Counted from the first letter of the stretch, positions 23,711 through 32,481 are shown. The stretch: 64,000 nt of DNA from Salegentibacter mishustinae (GCF_002900095.1 NZ_LLKN01000002.1:682001-746000); one strand, 5' to 3'. Program-made: numbers and translations. Notes: generated by a model not told the origin, from the letters alone.

Positions 23711-24610
23711 ATGATTTTAGAAGATAAAAATAACGCTCAAGGATTTACGGAAGAATTAAAAGTTGAAGATGGTTTTTATCTTTTAAAGTTTCAAAACGAA
23801 ACTTCTGATAATCAAAAAATTATTCGCGATATAGATAGTAGTTTTATCCAGTTTCATTTCAATTTAAAGGGAAACTGTAAGTTTCTGTTTAATAATAGCA
23901 ATTACGAGCTTCCGCTTAACGAAGAAAGTTCATTATTACTATATAACCCACAACAGGATCTTCCGCTTAACTTAGTTTTAGAACCGAATTCCTGGTTAAT
24001 TTCCCTGGTGATTTCTATTAAAAAATTCCATTCACTGTTTTCACAGGAAGCCGGATACATCACTTTTTTAAGTGCCGATAATAAAGATAAAAAATACTAT
24101 AAAGATGCTCCCATTTCGCCTTCTATGGCGATAGTGCTAAATCAGGTAATGAATTTTAGTCTTACCCAAAGCATTAAAAATCTTTATTTAAAGGGTAAGG
24201 CTTATGAGCTGCTTAGTTTGTATTTTAATAGAACAGAAGATCCAGATGTAGAGCAATGCCCTTTTCTTAGTGACGAAGAAAACATTATAAAGATTAGAAA
24301 AGCTAAAGATATCGTGATTTCCCGAATGGCTGAGCCACCTTCGCTACAGGAATTATCTGATGAGATTGGATTAAGCCTGAAAAAACTAAAAGAAGGTTTT
24401 AAACAAATTTATGGCGATTCGGTGTATAGCTTTTTATTTGACTATAAAATGGAATTCGCAAGAAAACTTCTGGATAGTGGCGATTATAATGTAAACGAAG
24501 TTGGGTTGAAGGTAGGCTACAGTACTTCCAGTCATTTTATTGCGGCTTTTAAAAAGAAATTTGGTACTACGCCAAAGAAATATATCATGTCTTTAAATCC
24601 AAACGTTTAA
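23711..24610 (+). CDS. AraC-family transcriptional regulator, divergent to hemA
   Basis: 299 residues. The N-terminal 180 residues form a cupin-like sensor (FIQFHFNLKGNCKFLFN; YNPQQDLPLNLVLEP). The C-terminal AraC helix-turn-helix domain (about 200-295) has LQELSDEIGLSLKKLKEGFK and NVNEVGLKVGYSTSSHFIAA, then FKKKFGTTPKKY. The ligand is unknown. Placement back to back with hemA and ahead of hemH makes control of heme or iron genes the simplest hypothesis. It is followed after 2 bp by a ThuA-domain gene, so the two are probably co-transcribed. Confidence 0.92.
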   Translation: MILEDKNNAQGFTEELKVEDGFYLLKFQNETSDNQKIIRDIDSSFIQFHFNLKGNCKFLFNNSNYELPLNEESSLLLYNPQQDLPLNLVLEPNSWLISLVISIKKFHSLFSQEAGYITFLSADNKDKKYYKDAPISPSMAIVLNQVMNFSLTQSIKNLYLKGKAYELLSLYFNRTEDPDVEQCPFLSDEENIIKIRKAKDIVISRMAEPPSLQELSDEIGLSLKKLKEGFKQIYGDSVYSFLFDYKMEFARKLLDSGDYNVNEVGLKVGYSTSSHFIAAFKKKFGTTPKKYIMSLNPNV

Positions 24611-24612
24611 TT

Positions 24613-25371
24613 ATGTCTAGATTAATGCTGACTTTTTTCCTTTCGCTGGTTTTTATTTCACAAAACCCCGGATTTGCTCAGGAAGTTGAGGAGCAGGTCA
24701 AAAATGATAAAGATAAAGTGCTGGTTTTCTATAAAACCGAAGGCTTTTGGCATAAATCAATTCCTACAGGAAGGTCTTTTATTGCTGATCTTGGAGAAGA
24801 TCACGATTTTGAAGTTATTGCCACTAAAGATGCAGATGATTTTAATGAAAAGAACCTGGCAAAATTTGATCTCGTAATTTTTCTAAGCACTACCGGAAAT
24901 GTGCTGGATGAAAAAGAACAGGAAGCTTTCGAAACATATATAAAAAGCGGTGGTAATTTCTTCGGAATTCACGCCGCAGCAGATACTGAATATGAATGGC
25001 CGTGGTTTGGCGAATTGGTAGGAGGTTACTTTGCTGGCCACCCAGAAATACAGGAAGCAGATATTCATGTAAATATGCCTGAACACCCGGCTGTTTCTCA
25101 TCTGCCAAAGATTTGGACGCGAACAGATGAATGGTACAATTACAAAAATCTAAATCCTGAAATGCAGGTGTTGCTTTACCTTGATGAGAATTCTTACGAA
25201 GGCGGAACAAACGGAGAAGAGCATCCCATAGCCTGGTTTAGGGAAACCGGTTGCGGCGGAGTTTCTATTTATACAGGCTTGGGTCACACCATTCAATCAT
25301 ATATAGAACCCGGTTTTAAAGAGCATATCTTACAAAGTATTTTGTATGCGTTAGACAAAACAAAAAACTAA
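24613..25371 (+). CDS. Secreted ThuA-domain protein
   Basis: 252 residues with a signal peptide (LMLTFFLSLVFISQNPGFA, cleavage about 22). The ThuA (trehalose-utilisation) fold, related to class I glutamine amidotransferases, is shown by VLVFYKTEGFWHKSIPTG, FFGIHAAADTEYEWPWFGELVGGYF and GRVFYTGLGH-like CGGVSIYTGLGHT. ThuA-like proteins in Bacteroidota often act on carbohydrates; the exact activity is unknown. It sits between the AraC gene and hemH, where no sugar genes are present, so its link to the heme cluster is unclear. Confidence 0.88.
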   Translation: MSRLMLTFFLSLVFISQNPGFAQEVEEQVKNDKDKVLVFYKTEGFWHKSIPTGRSFIADLGEDHDFEVIATKDADDFNEKNLAKFDLVIFLSTTGNVLDEKEQEAFETYIKSGGNFFGIHAAADTEYEWPWFGELVGGYFAGHPEIQEADIHVNMPEHPAVSHLPKIWTRTDEWYNYKNLNPEMQVLLYLDENSYEGGTNGEEHPIAWFRETGCGGVSIYTGLGHTIQSYIEPGFKEHILQSILYALDKTKN

Positions 25372-25411
25372 TTCCTCTATTAAGGCATAAAAAAGTGCAA
25401 TAATATAAAGC

Positions 25412-25441
25412 TTTGTTACACTTTTAATAAGCTTATTTTTG
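25412..25441 (+). promoter_or_regulatory. Promoter of hemH
   Basis: TTTG (25412-25415), 18 bp, TATTTTTG (25434-25441): a full match to the flavobacterial promoter form, 20 bp before the hemH ATG. It means hemH has its own promoter beyond any read-through from the AraC gene. Confidence 0.7.
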
Positions 25442-25460
25442 ATGTTGAAAAAGAAAAACT

Positions 25461-26495
25461 ATGAGTAAAGGCGTACTATTGGTTAATTTGGGATCCCCAA
25501 AAAGCACCGACCCAAAAGATGTAAAAGAATACCTCGACGAATTTTTAATGGACGAACGTGTAATTGACGTTCCTTATTGGGCCAGGGTTCTTTTAGTACG
25601 GGGAATTGTACTAAATACAAGACCTAAAAAGTCGGCTGCAGCTTACCAGAAGATCTGGTGGGATGAGGGTTCTCCTCTAATTGTTCTGTCAGAACGCCTT
25701 CAGGAAAAAATGGATAAAAATACCTCTGTGCCCATTGCTTTGGCAATGCGTTACGGAGAACCGAGTATAAAGTCTGGGCTTCAGGAATTGCACGATAAGG
25801 GTGTAGATGAGGTGTTGCTTTTTCCTTTATACCCTCAATTCGCGATGGCTACCACAGAAACTATTCTTGTTTTAGCCGAACAGCTTAGAAAAGAACATTT
25901 TCCAAAAATGCAATTTACTGCAGTGCCGCCATTTTATAATCACGCAGATTATATTAGGGTTTTAGCGGAAAGTATTGCTGAAAAATTAAAAGGAAAAGAT
26001 TTTCAACATTTATTGTTTTCTTATCACGGCGTGCCGGAGCGACATATTAGAAAAAGCGATGTTACTAAATCTCATTGTAAAATAGATGGTAGTTGTTGCC
26101 AAACGCCTTCTGCAGCACATCAATTTTGTTATCGTCACCAATGTTATGAAACCACACGCCTGGTTGCCGAATACTTAGAATTAAAAGAAAACTCATACAG
26201 TGTTTCTTTCCAATCTCGTTTAGGTTTTGATCCATGGTTGCAACCATATACCGATAGAACCATAGAGCGTTTTGGAAAACAGGGCATGAAAAAACTAGCT
26301 ATTGTAACTCCCGCGTTTGTTTCAGATTGTCTGGAAACTTTAGAGGAGATCGCTATGGAAGGTGAAGAGATTTTTCACGAAGTAGGAGGCGAAGAATTTA
26401 CCGTTGTTCCTTGTTTAAACGATCGAGATGATTGGGTAAAGGTGCTTTCTCGCTGGGTAGATGAGTGGGCGCACCAAAAGCCCGTTGAAGCATAA
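25461..26495 (+). CDS. hemH: Ferrochelatase with internal Cys-rich insert
   Basis: A 344-residue enzyme inserting Fe2+ into protoporphyrin IX. The catalytic His is in LLFSYHGVPERH (about 189); the Glu-containing C-terminal block is FVSDCLETLEEIAMEGEE. Between them, residues 206, 212, 213, 223 and 228 are Cys (HCKIDGSCC, FCYRHQC), spacing that fits the internal [2Fe-2S] ferrochelatase class described for some bacteria rather than the C-terminal cluster of animal enzymes. It overlaps the MATE gene by 1 bp. Confidence 0.96.
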   Translation: MSKGVLLVNLGSPKSTDPKDVKEYLDEFLMDERVIDVPYWARVLLVRGIVLNTRPKKSAAAYQKIWWDEGSPLIVLSERLQEKMDKNTSVPIALAMRYGEPSIKSGLQELHDKGVDEVLLFPLYPQFAMATTETILVLAEQLRKEHFPKMQFTAVPPFYNHADYIRVLAESIAEKLKGKDFQHLLFSYHGVPERHIRKSDVTKSHCKIDGSCCQTPSAAHQFCYRHQCYETTRLVAEYLELKENSYSVSFQSRLGFDPWLQPYTDRTIERFGKQGMKKLAIVTPAFVSDCLETLEEIAMEGEEIFHEVGGEEFTVVPCLNDRDDWVKVLSRWVDEWAHQKPVEA

Positions 26496-27850
26496 TGGCC
26501 TCGGCGAATTCTCAAAATCTTGGGAGAAAACCAATAGGTAAATTACTTGTACAGCAAGCGGCACCGGCTTCCATAGGAATTCTGGTAATGTCGCTCAATA
26601 TTTTAATCGATACCATTTTTGTAGGAAATTGGATTGGTTCTACCGCTATTGCAGCAATTAATGTAGTACTGCCGGTTTCATTCTTTATTGCCGCGTTGGG
26701 AATGGCTATTGGTATTGGCGGTTCGTCTATAATTAGCCGGGCACTTGGCGGTGATGACCGTAAAAAAGCTTTAAAGACCTTTGGAAACCAGATTAGTTTA
26801 ACGCTAATTCTTACCATTACCTTAGTTATTATTGGGCTAATATTCGTGGATTCCCTTATTCCTGCTTTTGGGGGAAAAGGCGATATTTTTGAACCTGCAA
26901 AAGTATATTACACCATAGTACTTTACGGAGTGCCTTTCTTAGCACTTTGCATGATGGGTAATACCGTGATTAGGGCAGAAGGGAAACCCAAATTCGCGAT
27001 GATTGCCATGATAATTCCGTCTGTAGGGAATTTACTTCTGGACTATTTCTTCATCAATCAAATGGGGCTTGGCATGTGGGGTGCAGCCTGGGCTACTACG
27101 GCTTCTTATCTTTTTTGTTTTGCCTATGTTTTCTGGTTTTTCGTCTCTAAAAATTCGGAGCTTAAAATCAGTTTACCAGATTTCGGACTTAATAAATCTA
27201 TACTTTCTGAAATGGGTTCCCTTGGTTTTGTCACTTTATCGCGGCAAGCAGTAGTTAGTATTATTTATTTACTGATGAATAATATTTTATTTGATCTCGG
27301 CGGCGAAGATTCAGTAGCGATATATGCGATTATAGGTAGAATGTTAATGTTCGCCCTTTTTCCTGTTCTTGGAGTTACACAGGGTTTTTTGCCTATTGCC
27401 GGGTTTAATTATGGCGCTCAAAAATACCAACGAGTTAAAGAAAGTATTAATACTGCTATTTTATATGCCTGCGGATTGGGTTTATTAGTTTTTGGTGGGA
27501 TTATGTTTTTTGCTGAAGAGATTGTTGAAATCTTTACTCAAAATCCAACGATTATTGCCGAAACTCCAGATGCCATGCGTTGGGTTTTTGCGGCTACTCC
27601 TATTGTTGCCATTCAACTAATTGGTGCAGCGTATTTTCAAGCGGTAGGAAAAGCAATTCCGGCATTATTGCTTACGCTGTCCCGGCAGGGATTCTTTTTT
27701 ATTCCGTTAATTTTAATTTTACCGAATTACTACGGAGAAATTGGAGTTTGGATCTCTTTCCCCATCGCCGATTTACTTTCTACTCTTGTCACAGCCTATT
27801 TTCTAAATAGGGAAATCAGGCTAAAACTGAAGCCCGAAACCTCCCGATAA
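26495..27850 (+). CDS. MATE-family efflux transporter
   Basis: 451 residues with about 12 membrane segments. The N-terminal half opens with GKLLVQQAAPASIGILVMSLNI and has the loop IGGSSIISRALGGDD; the repeat half has LGFVTLSRQAVVSIIY and GVTQGFLPIAGFNYGAQ. MATE proteins export cationic compounds in exchange for H+ or Na+. Its ATG overlaps the hemH stop, so it is co-translated with ferrochelatase. Export of porphyrins or heme is an attractive inference but untested. Confidence 0.92.
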   Translation: MASANSQNLGRKPIGKLLVQQAAPASIGILVMSLNILIDTIFVGNWIGSTAIAAINVVLPVSFFIAALGMAIGIGGSSIISRALGGDDRKKALKTFGNQISLTLILTITLVIIGLIFVDSLIPAFGGKGDIFEPAKVYYTIVLYGVPFLALCMMGNTVIRAEGKPKFAMIAMIIPSVGNLLLDYFFINQMGLGMWGAAWATTASYLFCFAYVFWFFVSKNSELKISLPDFGLNKSILSEMGSLGFVTLSRQAVVSIIYLLMNNILFDLGGEDSVAIYAIIGRMLMFALFPVLGVTQGFLPIAGFNYGAQKYQRVKESINTAILYACGLGLLVFGGIMFFAEEIVEIFTQNPTIIAETPDAMRWVFAATPIVAIQLIGAAYFQAVGKAIPALLLTLSRQGFFFIPLILILPNYYGEIGVWISFPIADLLSTLVTAYFLNREIRLKLKPETSR

Positions 27851-27904
27851 TATTCCCGAAGAAAAATCATAAATCCCTATCTTTGTTAGATAGCTGTAAA
27901 TACC

Positions 27905-28180
27905 ATGGATGCAAATGCTTTAAAAATAGAATTGATACAAAAGATCATTGCCTGTGATGAAAAAGATTTGCTTATAAAAATTGAAGGTTTGTTGAAAAAT
28001 GTAAAACCTGAAGCCAGTGAGCCTAAAGAAAGCTATGAAGTAGAAGGCCGAAACAGTCAACTTTCTAATGAACAACTTGAAGAAATAGAAAGGCGTTGGA
28101 AAGCTTACAAAAGTGGCGAGGAGAAGGCAATTCCCTGGGAAGATGCCAGGAAAGAAATTGAAAGAGAATATGGGTTTTAG
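27905..28180 (+). CDS. Antitoxin-type protein (addiction module component family)
   Basis: 91 residues, acidic and helical, with no obvious DNA-binding domain. The C-terminal block LSNEQLEEIERRWKAYKSGE followed by PWEDARKEIEREYGF is typical of the addiction-module component family that pairs with ParE/RelE toxins. The 3' end overlaps the toxin gene by 11 bp, the normal antitoxin-first arrangement. It is embedded between the MATE gene and hemJ. Confidence 0.85.
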   Translation: MDANALKIELIQKIIACDEKDLLIKIEGLLKNVKPEASEPKESYEVEGRNSQLSNEQLEEIERRWKAYKSGEEKAIPWEDARKEIEREYGF

Positions 28181-28454
28181 CCTTAAGATAAACTCTTCGG
28201 CTCAACTTGATTTGAAAAGTGCGATCGATTGGTATGAATCTAAACAATTCGGTTTAGGCAAGCGATTTTTAAATGATTTTGAAAACACATTAATCCAAAT
28301 TCAATCTAATCCATATATTTTTCAGCTGGAAAATAATTCTAGAAATGCCCTTTTAGATATTTTTCCTTACCTAGTGATTTTTGAAATAGACTATCAAGAA
28401 ATAATAATCCTAGCGATTTTTAATACCCATCAAAATCCAACCAAAAAACCATAA
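28170..28454 (+). CDS. ParE/RelE-superfamily toxin
   Basis: 94 residues from the ATG at 28170 that overlaps the antitoxin stop. The blocks AIDWYESKQFGLGKRFLNDF, NPYIFQ, ALLDIFPYLVIFEI and IILAIFNTHQNP follow the alpha-alpha-beta-beta-beta-beta ParE pattern. Members either poison gyrase (ParE) or cut mRNA on the ribosome (RelE); the sequence does not decide between them. It ends 3 bp before hemJ. Confidence 0.88.
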   Translation: MGFSLKINSSAQLDLKSAIDWYESKQFGLGKRFLNDFENTLIQIQSNPYIFQLENNSRNALLDIFPYLVIFEIDYQEIIILAIFNTHQNPTKKP

Positions 28455-28457
28455 TTT

Positions 28458-29009
28458 GTGATAGAATATTACCAGTATATAAAAGCTTTACATCTTATTT
28501 TCGTGATCACCTGGTTCGCCGGGCTTTTTTATATCCCGCGCTTATTTATTTATCATATTGAAGCCACGCAAAAACCTGAACCTGAAAAGAGCATTCTAGC
28601 TAACCAATTAAAACTAATGACCAAAAGGCTTTGGTTTATCATCACCTGGCCTTCGGCTATTTTAGCGAGTTTATTTGCTTTTTTATTATTGCATTTGGCC
28701 CCGGGTTGGCTTTCACAAGATTGGATGTTGGTAAAACTGGGATTTGTGGTCTTACTCTATGCTTATCACATAAAATCTCATTTCATTTTTAAAGAACTTC
28801 AAGACGATATTGTAAAATGGACCTCCAACCAAATGCGCCTTTGGAATGAAGGCTCTACCTTAATCCTTTTCTCCGTAATATTCTTAGTAATAGTTAGGGA
28901 TGCTTTAAACTGGATCTACGGAGTTTTGGGAATCTTTTTGCTAGCCGCAATGTTAATGTTGGGTATTAAAATGTATAAGCGAATTAGAACTAAAAACCCC
29001 GATGCTTAA
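28458..29009 (+). CDS. hemJ: Protoporphyrinogen IX oxidase HemJ (CopD-like)
   Basis: 183 residues with four or five membrane helices, starting at GTG. The N-terminal block IKALHLIFVITWFAGLFYIPRLFIYH carries the conserved His (about 11) and Arg, and a second helix has the Lys block MLVKLGFVVLLYAYH. HemJ oxidises protoporphyrinogen IX to protoporphyrin IX and replaces HemG/HemY. With hemF and hemH it completes the late heme steps in this cluster. A toxin-antitoxin pair separates it from hemH-MATE. Confidence 0.92.
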   Translation: MIEYYQYIKALHLIFVITWFAGLFYIPRLFIYHIEATQKPEPEKSILANQLKLMTKRLWFIITWPSAILASLFAFLLLHLAPGWLSQDWMLVKLGFVVLLYAYHIKSHFIFKELQDDIVKWTSNQMRLWNEGSTLILFSVIFLVIVRDALNWIYGVLGIFLLAAMLMLGIKMYKRIRTKNPDA

Positions 29010-29048
29010 TTGGTGTGATAATTGATTAATTTGGGCTAATTATTATTT

Positions 29049-30503
29049 ATGAAGCTTTCAAAACTTTCTTTAAGTACCCGCATTTTTATCTCCATGATCT
29101 TATTGGTGCTGGGAGCTTCTATTTTAATTGTGGGAATCACTGTTTACCAATATAAACAGGAAGCCGAGAATTATCACCGTGAACGCCTGGAGAGAAAAGA
29201 GCAGGCTATTACCGAAAATATTAAATTCATATTGGCCAGTACCACCTTCCTGGTCAATACGGAGAATATGGATATTATCTTAAGGGAGCGAGATAAAATT
29301 CACGAAGTGGCCCAGGTTCACGAGATGCAGATAAATGTTTATGATCTGCAAGGTAAACTTTTAATAAAATCAGATCAATCATTTTTTAGAGATACCACAG
29401 ATAATCAGTTAGACCGCCACATTTTGCAAAAATTAGAATTATCTGAAAACAAGAGATATATAGAAAAGAATGAAATTAATGGGCAAAAGTTTCAGTCTTC
29501 TTATACTTATATTACAGATGGGAAATTTAAGCCACTTGCCATTCTATACCTTCCTTATGTTCAGGATGATACTGTGCTAAACCGAGACCTTAATAATTTC
29601 CTTTTAAGAATGGGAGAAGTGTATTTGTTTATGCTGGTTCTTGCTATAATCCTGTCTTATTTTCTTTCAAAATATATCACCAAATCCTTAAAGATCATTT
29701 CAGATAAGATCACTGAAACCAGGCTGGATAAACGTAATCAAAAAATAGACATCACCAACGCTTCCGAAGAGATCTACACGCTCGTAGCCGCTTATAATAG
29801 TATGATAGATGAGTTGGAAGAAAGTGCGGTTAAACTAGCTGCAAGTGAGCGGGAGCAGGCCTGGAGAGAGATGGCTAAACAGGTGGCACACGAAATTAAA
29901 AACCCGTTAACCCCAATGCGTTTAAGTGTACAAAGTTTTGAACGCAATTTTGATAAGAACGATCCCGAAATTCAAGATAAAGTAGCCGAGTATTCTACTA
30001 CGCTCATCAACCAAATAGATACCATGAGCTCTATTGCAGAGGCTTTTTCAAATTTCGCAAAAATGCCAGCTCAACAAAGTGAGATGCTAAATGTGCCAAA
30101 AATAGTAAAGCTGGCGCTGGATATTTTTAATGAAAATTATATTCAATTTAGCAGTGAAAAAGAAGAGATTCTGGCCAAATTTGACCGTACCCAACTTATT
30201 AGGGTAATTACCAATTTGGTGAAAAACGCAATACAGGCAATGGAAGGTCAGGAAAATCCGCGAATAATGGTGAGTATTCACGAAGAGGAAGAAAATGTTT
30301 GCGTGATCATTTCAGATAATGGGACGGGGATTTCCGAAGAAAATTTAGAGAAGGTATTTGAACCTAAATTTACTACCAAAAGCAGCGGAATGGGACTTGG
30401 GCTGGCTATGGTAAAGAATATTGTGGAAACCTATAATGGAAGTATTACCTTTACCTCTAAGCAAGGAAAGGGGACTACTTTTAGAGTACGTTTTCCGAAG
30501 TAA
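29049..30503 (+). CDS. Sensor histidine kinase (NtrY-like)
   Basis: 484 residues: membrane helix at about 12-32, periplasmic sensor (about 33-188), second helix (about 190-210), HAMP (about 210-262), HisKA with phosphorylated His in MAKQVAHEIKNPLTPMR (about 281), and a HATPase domain with N-box NLVKNAIQAM (about 388), DNGTGI and GMGLGLAMVK. The PLTP form of the H-box is typical of NtrY-type kinases. No response regulator gene is adjacent; an enoyl-CoA hydratase gene follows. Signal and partner are unknown. Confidence 0.92.
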   Translation: MKLSKLSLSTRIFISMILLVLGASILIVGITVYQYKQEAENYHRERLERKEQAITENIKFILASTTFLVNTENMDIILRERDKIHEVAQVHEMQINVYDLQGKLLIKSDQSFFRDTTDNQLDRHILQKLELSENKRYIEKNEINGQKFQSSYTYITDGKFKPLAILYLPYVQDDTVLNRDLNNFLLRMGEVYLFMLVLAIILSYFLSKYITKSLKIISDKITETRLDKRNQKIDITNASEEIYTLVAAYNSMIDELEESAVKLAASEREQAWREMAKQVAHEIKNPLTPMRLSVQSFERNFDKNDPEIQDKVAEYSTTLINQIDTMSSIAEAFSNFAKMPAQQSEMLNVPKIVKLALDIFNENYIQFSSEKEEILAKFDRTQLIRVITNLVKNAIQAMEGQENPRIMVSIHEEEENVCVIISDNGTGISEENLEKVFEPKFTTKSSGMGLGLAMVKNIVETYNGSITFTSKQGKGTTFRVRFPK

Positions 30504-30531
30504 AATAAGTAACGAACCAAAAATTTTAAAT

Positions 30532-31314
30532 ATGGAATTCGAAAATATTTTAACCGAAAATAACGACGGAATTTTACAGATTATCATTAACCGTCCAAAG
30601 AAATTAAACGCACTAAACCGGGATACTATCCAGGAACTCCACGATGCTTTTTTAGATGCAAAGGACGATGAAGAAGTAAAAGTGGTGATCTTAACAGGAA
30701 CCGGTGAAAAGGCTTTTGTTGCCGGTGCAGATATTAGTGAATTTTCCGATTTTTCTGCAGAAGAAGGCCGGGAGCTTGCAGCCGATGGCCAGGCGAAGTT
30801 ATTCGATTTTGTAGCCAACTTTCCTAAGCCGGTGATTGCGGCGGTAAATGGATTTGCGCTAGGCGGCGGACTTGAATTGGCTATGGCTGCTCATTTTAGA
30901 GTAGCAAGCGATAATGCAAAAATGGGACTTCCCGAAACTTCACTTGGGTTAATTCCCGGATATGGTGGTACACAACGACTTCCGCAACTTGTTGGTAAAG
31001 GTCGCGCTATGGAGATGATCATGACCGCAGGTATGATAGATGCTAACCAGGCGCTTCAATATAACCTGGTAAATCACGTTTGTGAGCCTGAAGAATTAAT
31101 AGAATTTACAGAAAAAATTGCTAAGAAGATTATGAAAAACTCTCTAGTAGCAATGAGTGCTGCAATTAGGGCGGTTAATGCAAATTACGAAGATGGTGTA
31201 AATGGTTTTGAAGTGGAAATTAGCGAATTTGGAAGTTCTTTTGGAACCGAAGATTTTAAAGAAGGAACTTCAGCTTTTTTAAATAAACGCAAAGCAGATT
31301 TTCCAGGGAAATAA
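30532..31314 (+). CDS. Enoyl-CoA hydratase/isomerase family protein
   Basis: 260 residues from ATG 30532 (a longer frame reaches back into the kinase gene and is not used). The crotonase fold is shown by INRPKKLNALNRDTIQEL, the oxyanion-hole block AFVAGADISEF, and NGFALGGGLELAMAAHFRVA with catalytic Glu residues in GLPETSLGLIPGYGGTQRLP. It probably hydrates 2-enoyl-CoA in fatty acid or amino acid degradation (crotonase/short-chain type). It is followed by a strong terminator. Confidence 0.93.
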   Translation: MEFENILTENNDGILQIIINRPKKLNALNRDTIQELHDAFLDAKDDEEVKVVILTGTGEKAFVAGADISEFSDFSAEEGRELAADGQAKLFDFVANFPKPVIAAVNGFALGGGLELAMAAHFRVASDNAKMGLPETSLGLIPGYGGTQRLPQLVGKGRAMEMIMTAGMIDANQALQYNLVNHVCEPEELIEFTEKIAKKIMKNSLVAMSAAIRAVNANYEDGVNGFEVEISEFGSSFGTEDFKEGTSAFLNKRKADFPGK

Positions 31315-31318
31315 TATA

Positions 31319-31368
31319 AAAGCTTTGACATTCAGAAGATGTCTTTTGAATGTTAAAGCTTATTTTTT
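31319..31368 (+). terminator. Intrinsic terminator after enoyl-CoA hydratase gene
   Basis: AAGCTTTGACATTCA (31320-31334) and TGAATGTTAAAGCTT (31347-31361) form a 15-bp stem with one mismatch, followed by A and T6. Confidence 0.85.
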
Positions 31369-31392
31369 ATTCTGTTAATTGGATATATTCCA

Positions 31393-31400
31393 TAAATTTG
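31393..31400 (+). promoter_or_regulatory. -7 element very close to the radical SAM start codon
   Basis: TAAATTTG matches TAnnTTTG and ends only 4 bp before the ATG at 31405. If used, the transcript would be leaderless or nearly so. The -33 region is not a good match. Confidence 0.4.
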
Positions 31401-31404
31401 TAAT

Positions 31405-32481
31405 ATGTCCAATAATAACGAATTTATCTACGGAAGAGGTGCGCAATTAAATGTTTCTAACCGATTTGATGCGCACAATCACGAGTTTAGGGATGATTTT
31501 CTAAATCATTGCGCTACTGAAGGCGATGAAGTGCAAAACTCCAAAACCGTTTTAATAGATACTTTTTCTAAAAGTATTGTGAATAAAGTGACCAGCCCAG
31601 ATGTGGGCATGGGTTTTTCTTTAAACCCTTATCAAGGTTGCGAACACGGTTGTATTTATTGCTATGCCAGGAATTCTCACGAATACTGGGGCTTTAGTGC
31701 CGGGCTTGATTTTGAACAGAAAATTCTTGTAAAAAGAAATGCGGTCCAATTGCTCGAAAAGAAGATTAGCGGTAAAAAATGGGAAGCTGCACCCATAGTG
31801 CTTTCCGGAAATACCGATTGTTACCAGCCTATTGAGAAGAAATTGAAAATTACCCGTCAACTACTGGAAACTTTTCTAAAGTACAAACATCCGGTGGGTA
31901 TTATTACCAAGAATGCTTTGGTGCAAAGGGATATGGATGTTTTACGCGAGCTGGCAGCAGATAATTTAGTACACGTAAACCTCTCGGTTACTTCACTGGA
32001 AGAAAAAACCCGTAGGATTCTGGAGCCCAGAACCGCAAGTATTAAAAAACGCCTTGAAACCATAGAAAAACTTTCCAGAGCGAATATTCCCGTTAGTGTT
32101 ATGATGGCGCCTATAATTCCCGCCATCAATTCTCACGAAATCATGCCTTTGGTGAAAGAGGTTTCTGAAAGGGGCGCACTGGGTGTAGGTTATACCATTG
32201 TGCGTTTAAATGGTTCGATCGGTGCAATTTTCACCGATTGGATTAGAAAAACAATGCCAGATAGGGCCGATAAAGTTTTGAATCAAATTGAAAGTGTACA
32301 CGGTGGGAGTCTCAATGATAGTCGCTTTGGGACAAGAATGAAAGGAGAAGGCGAGTTTGCCGATCAGGTAAAGCAGCAGTTTAAAATAGCGCGAGCTAAA
32401 TATTTAAAAGGAAGAGAAAGACCATTGCTAAACTGCGATCTACATGAAAAATTTAAAGACGGGCAAATGAAACTGTTTTGA
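31405..32481 (+). CDS. PA0069-family radical SAM protein
   Basis: 358 residues. The radical SAM cluster motif is GCEHGCIYCYA (Cys about 80, 84 and 87), preceded by SLNPYQ and followed by a TIM-barrel-like region (APIVLSGNTDCYQPIEKK; VGIITKNALVQRD; VHVNLSVTSLE; MMAPIIPAINSHE). This combination is the PA0069/Rv2578c-type family, distantly related to spore photoproduct lyase. The substrate is unknown; DNA repair has been suggested for SplB relatives. A DNA glycosylase gene lies downstream. Confidence 0.9.
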   Translation: MSNNNEFIYGRGAQLNVSNRFDAHNHEFRDDFLNHCATEGDEVQNSKTVLIDTFSKSIVNKVTSPDVGMGFSLNPYQGCEHGCIYCYARNSHEYWGFSAGLDFEQKILVKRNAVQLLEKKISGKKWEAAPIVLSGNTDCYQPIEKKLKITRQLLETFLKYKHPVGIITKNALVQRDMDVLRELAADNLVHVNLSVTSLEEKTRRILEPRTASIKKRLETIEKLSRANIPVSVMMAPIIPAINSHEIMPLVKEVSERGALGVGYTIVRLNGSIGAIFTDWIRKTMPDRADKVLNQIESVHGGSLNDSRFGTRMKGEGEFADQVKQQFKIARAKYLKGRERPLLNCDLHEKFKDGQMKLF

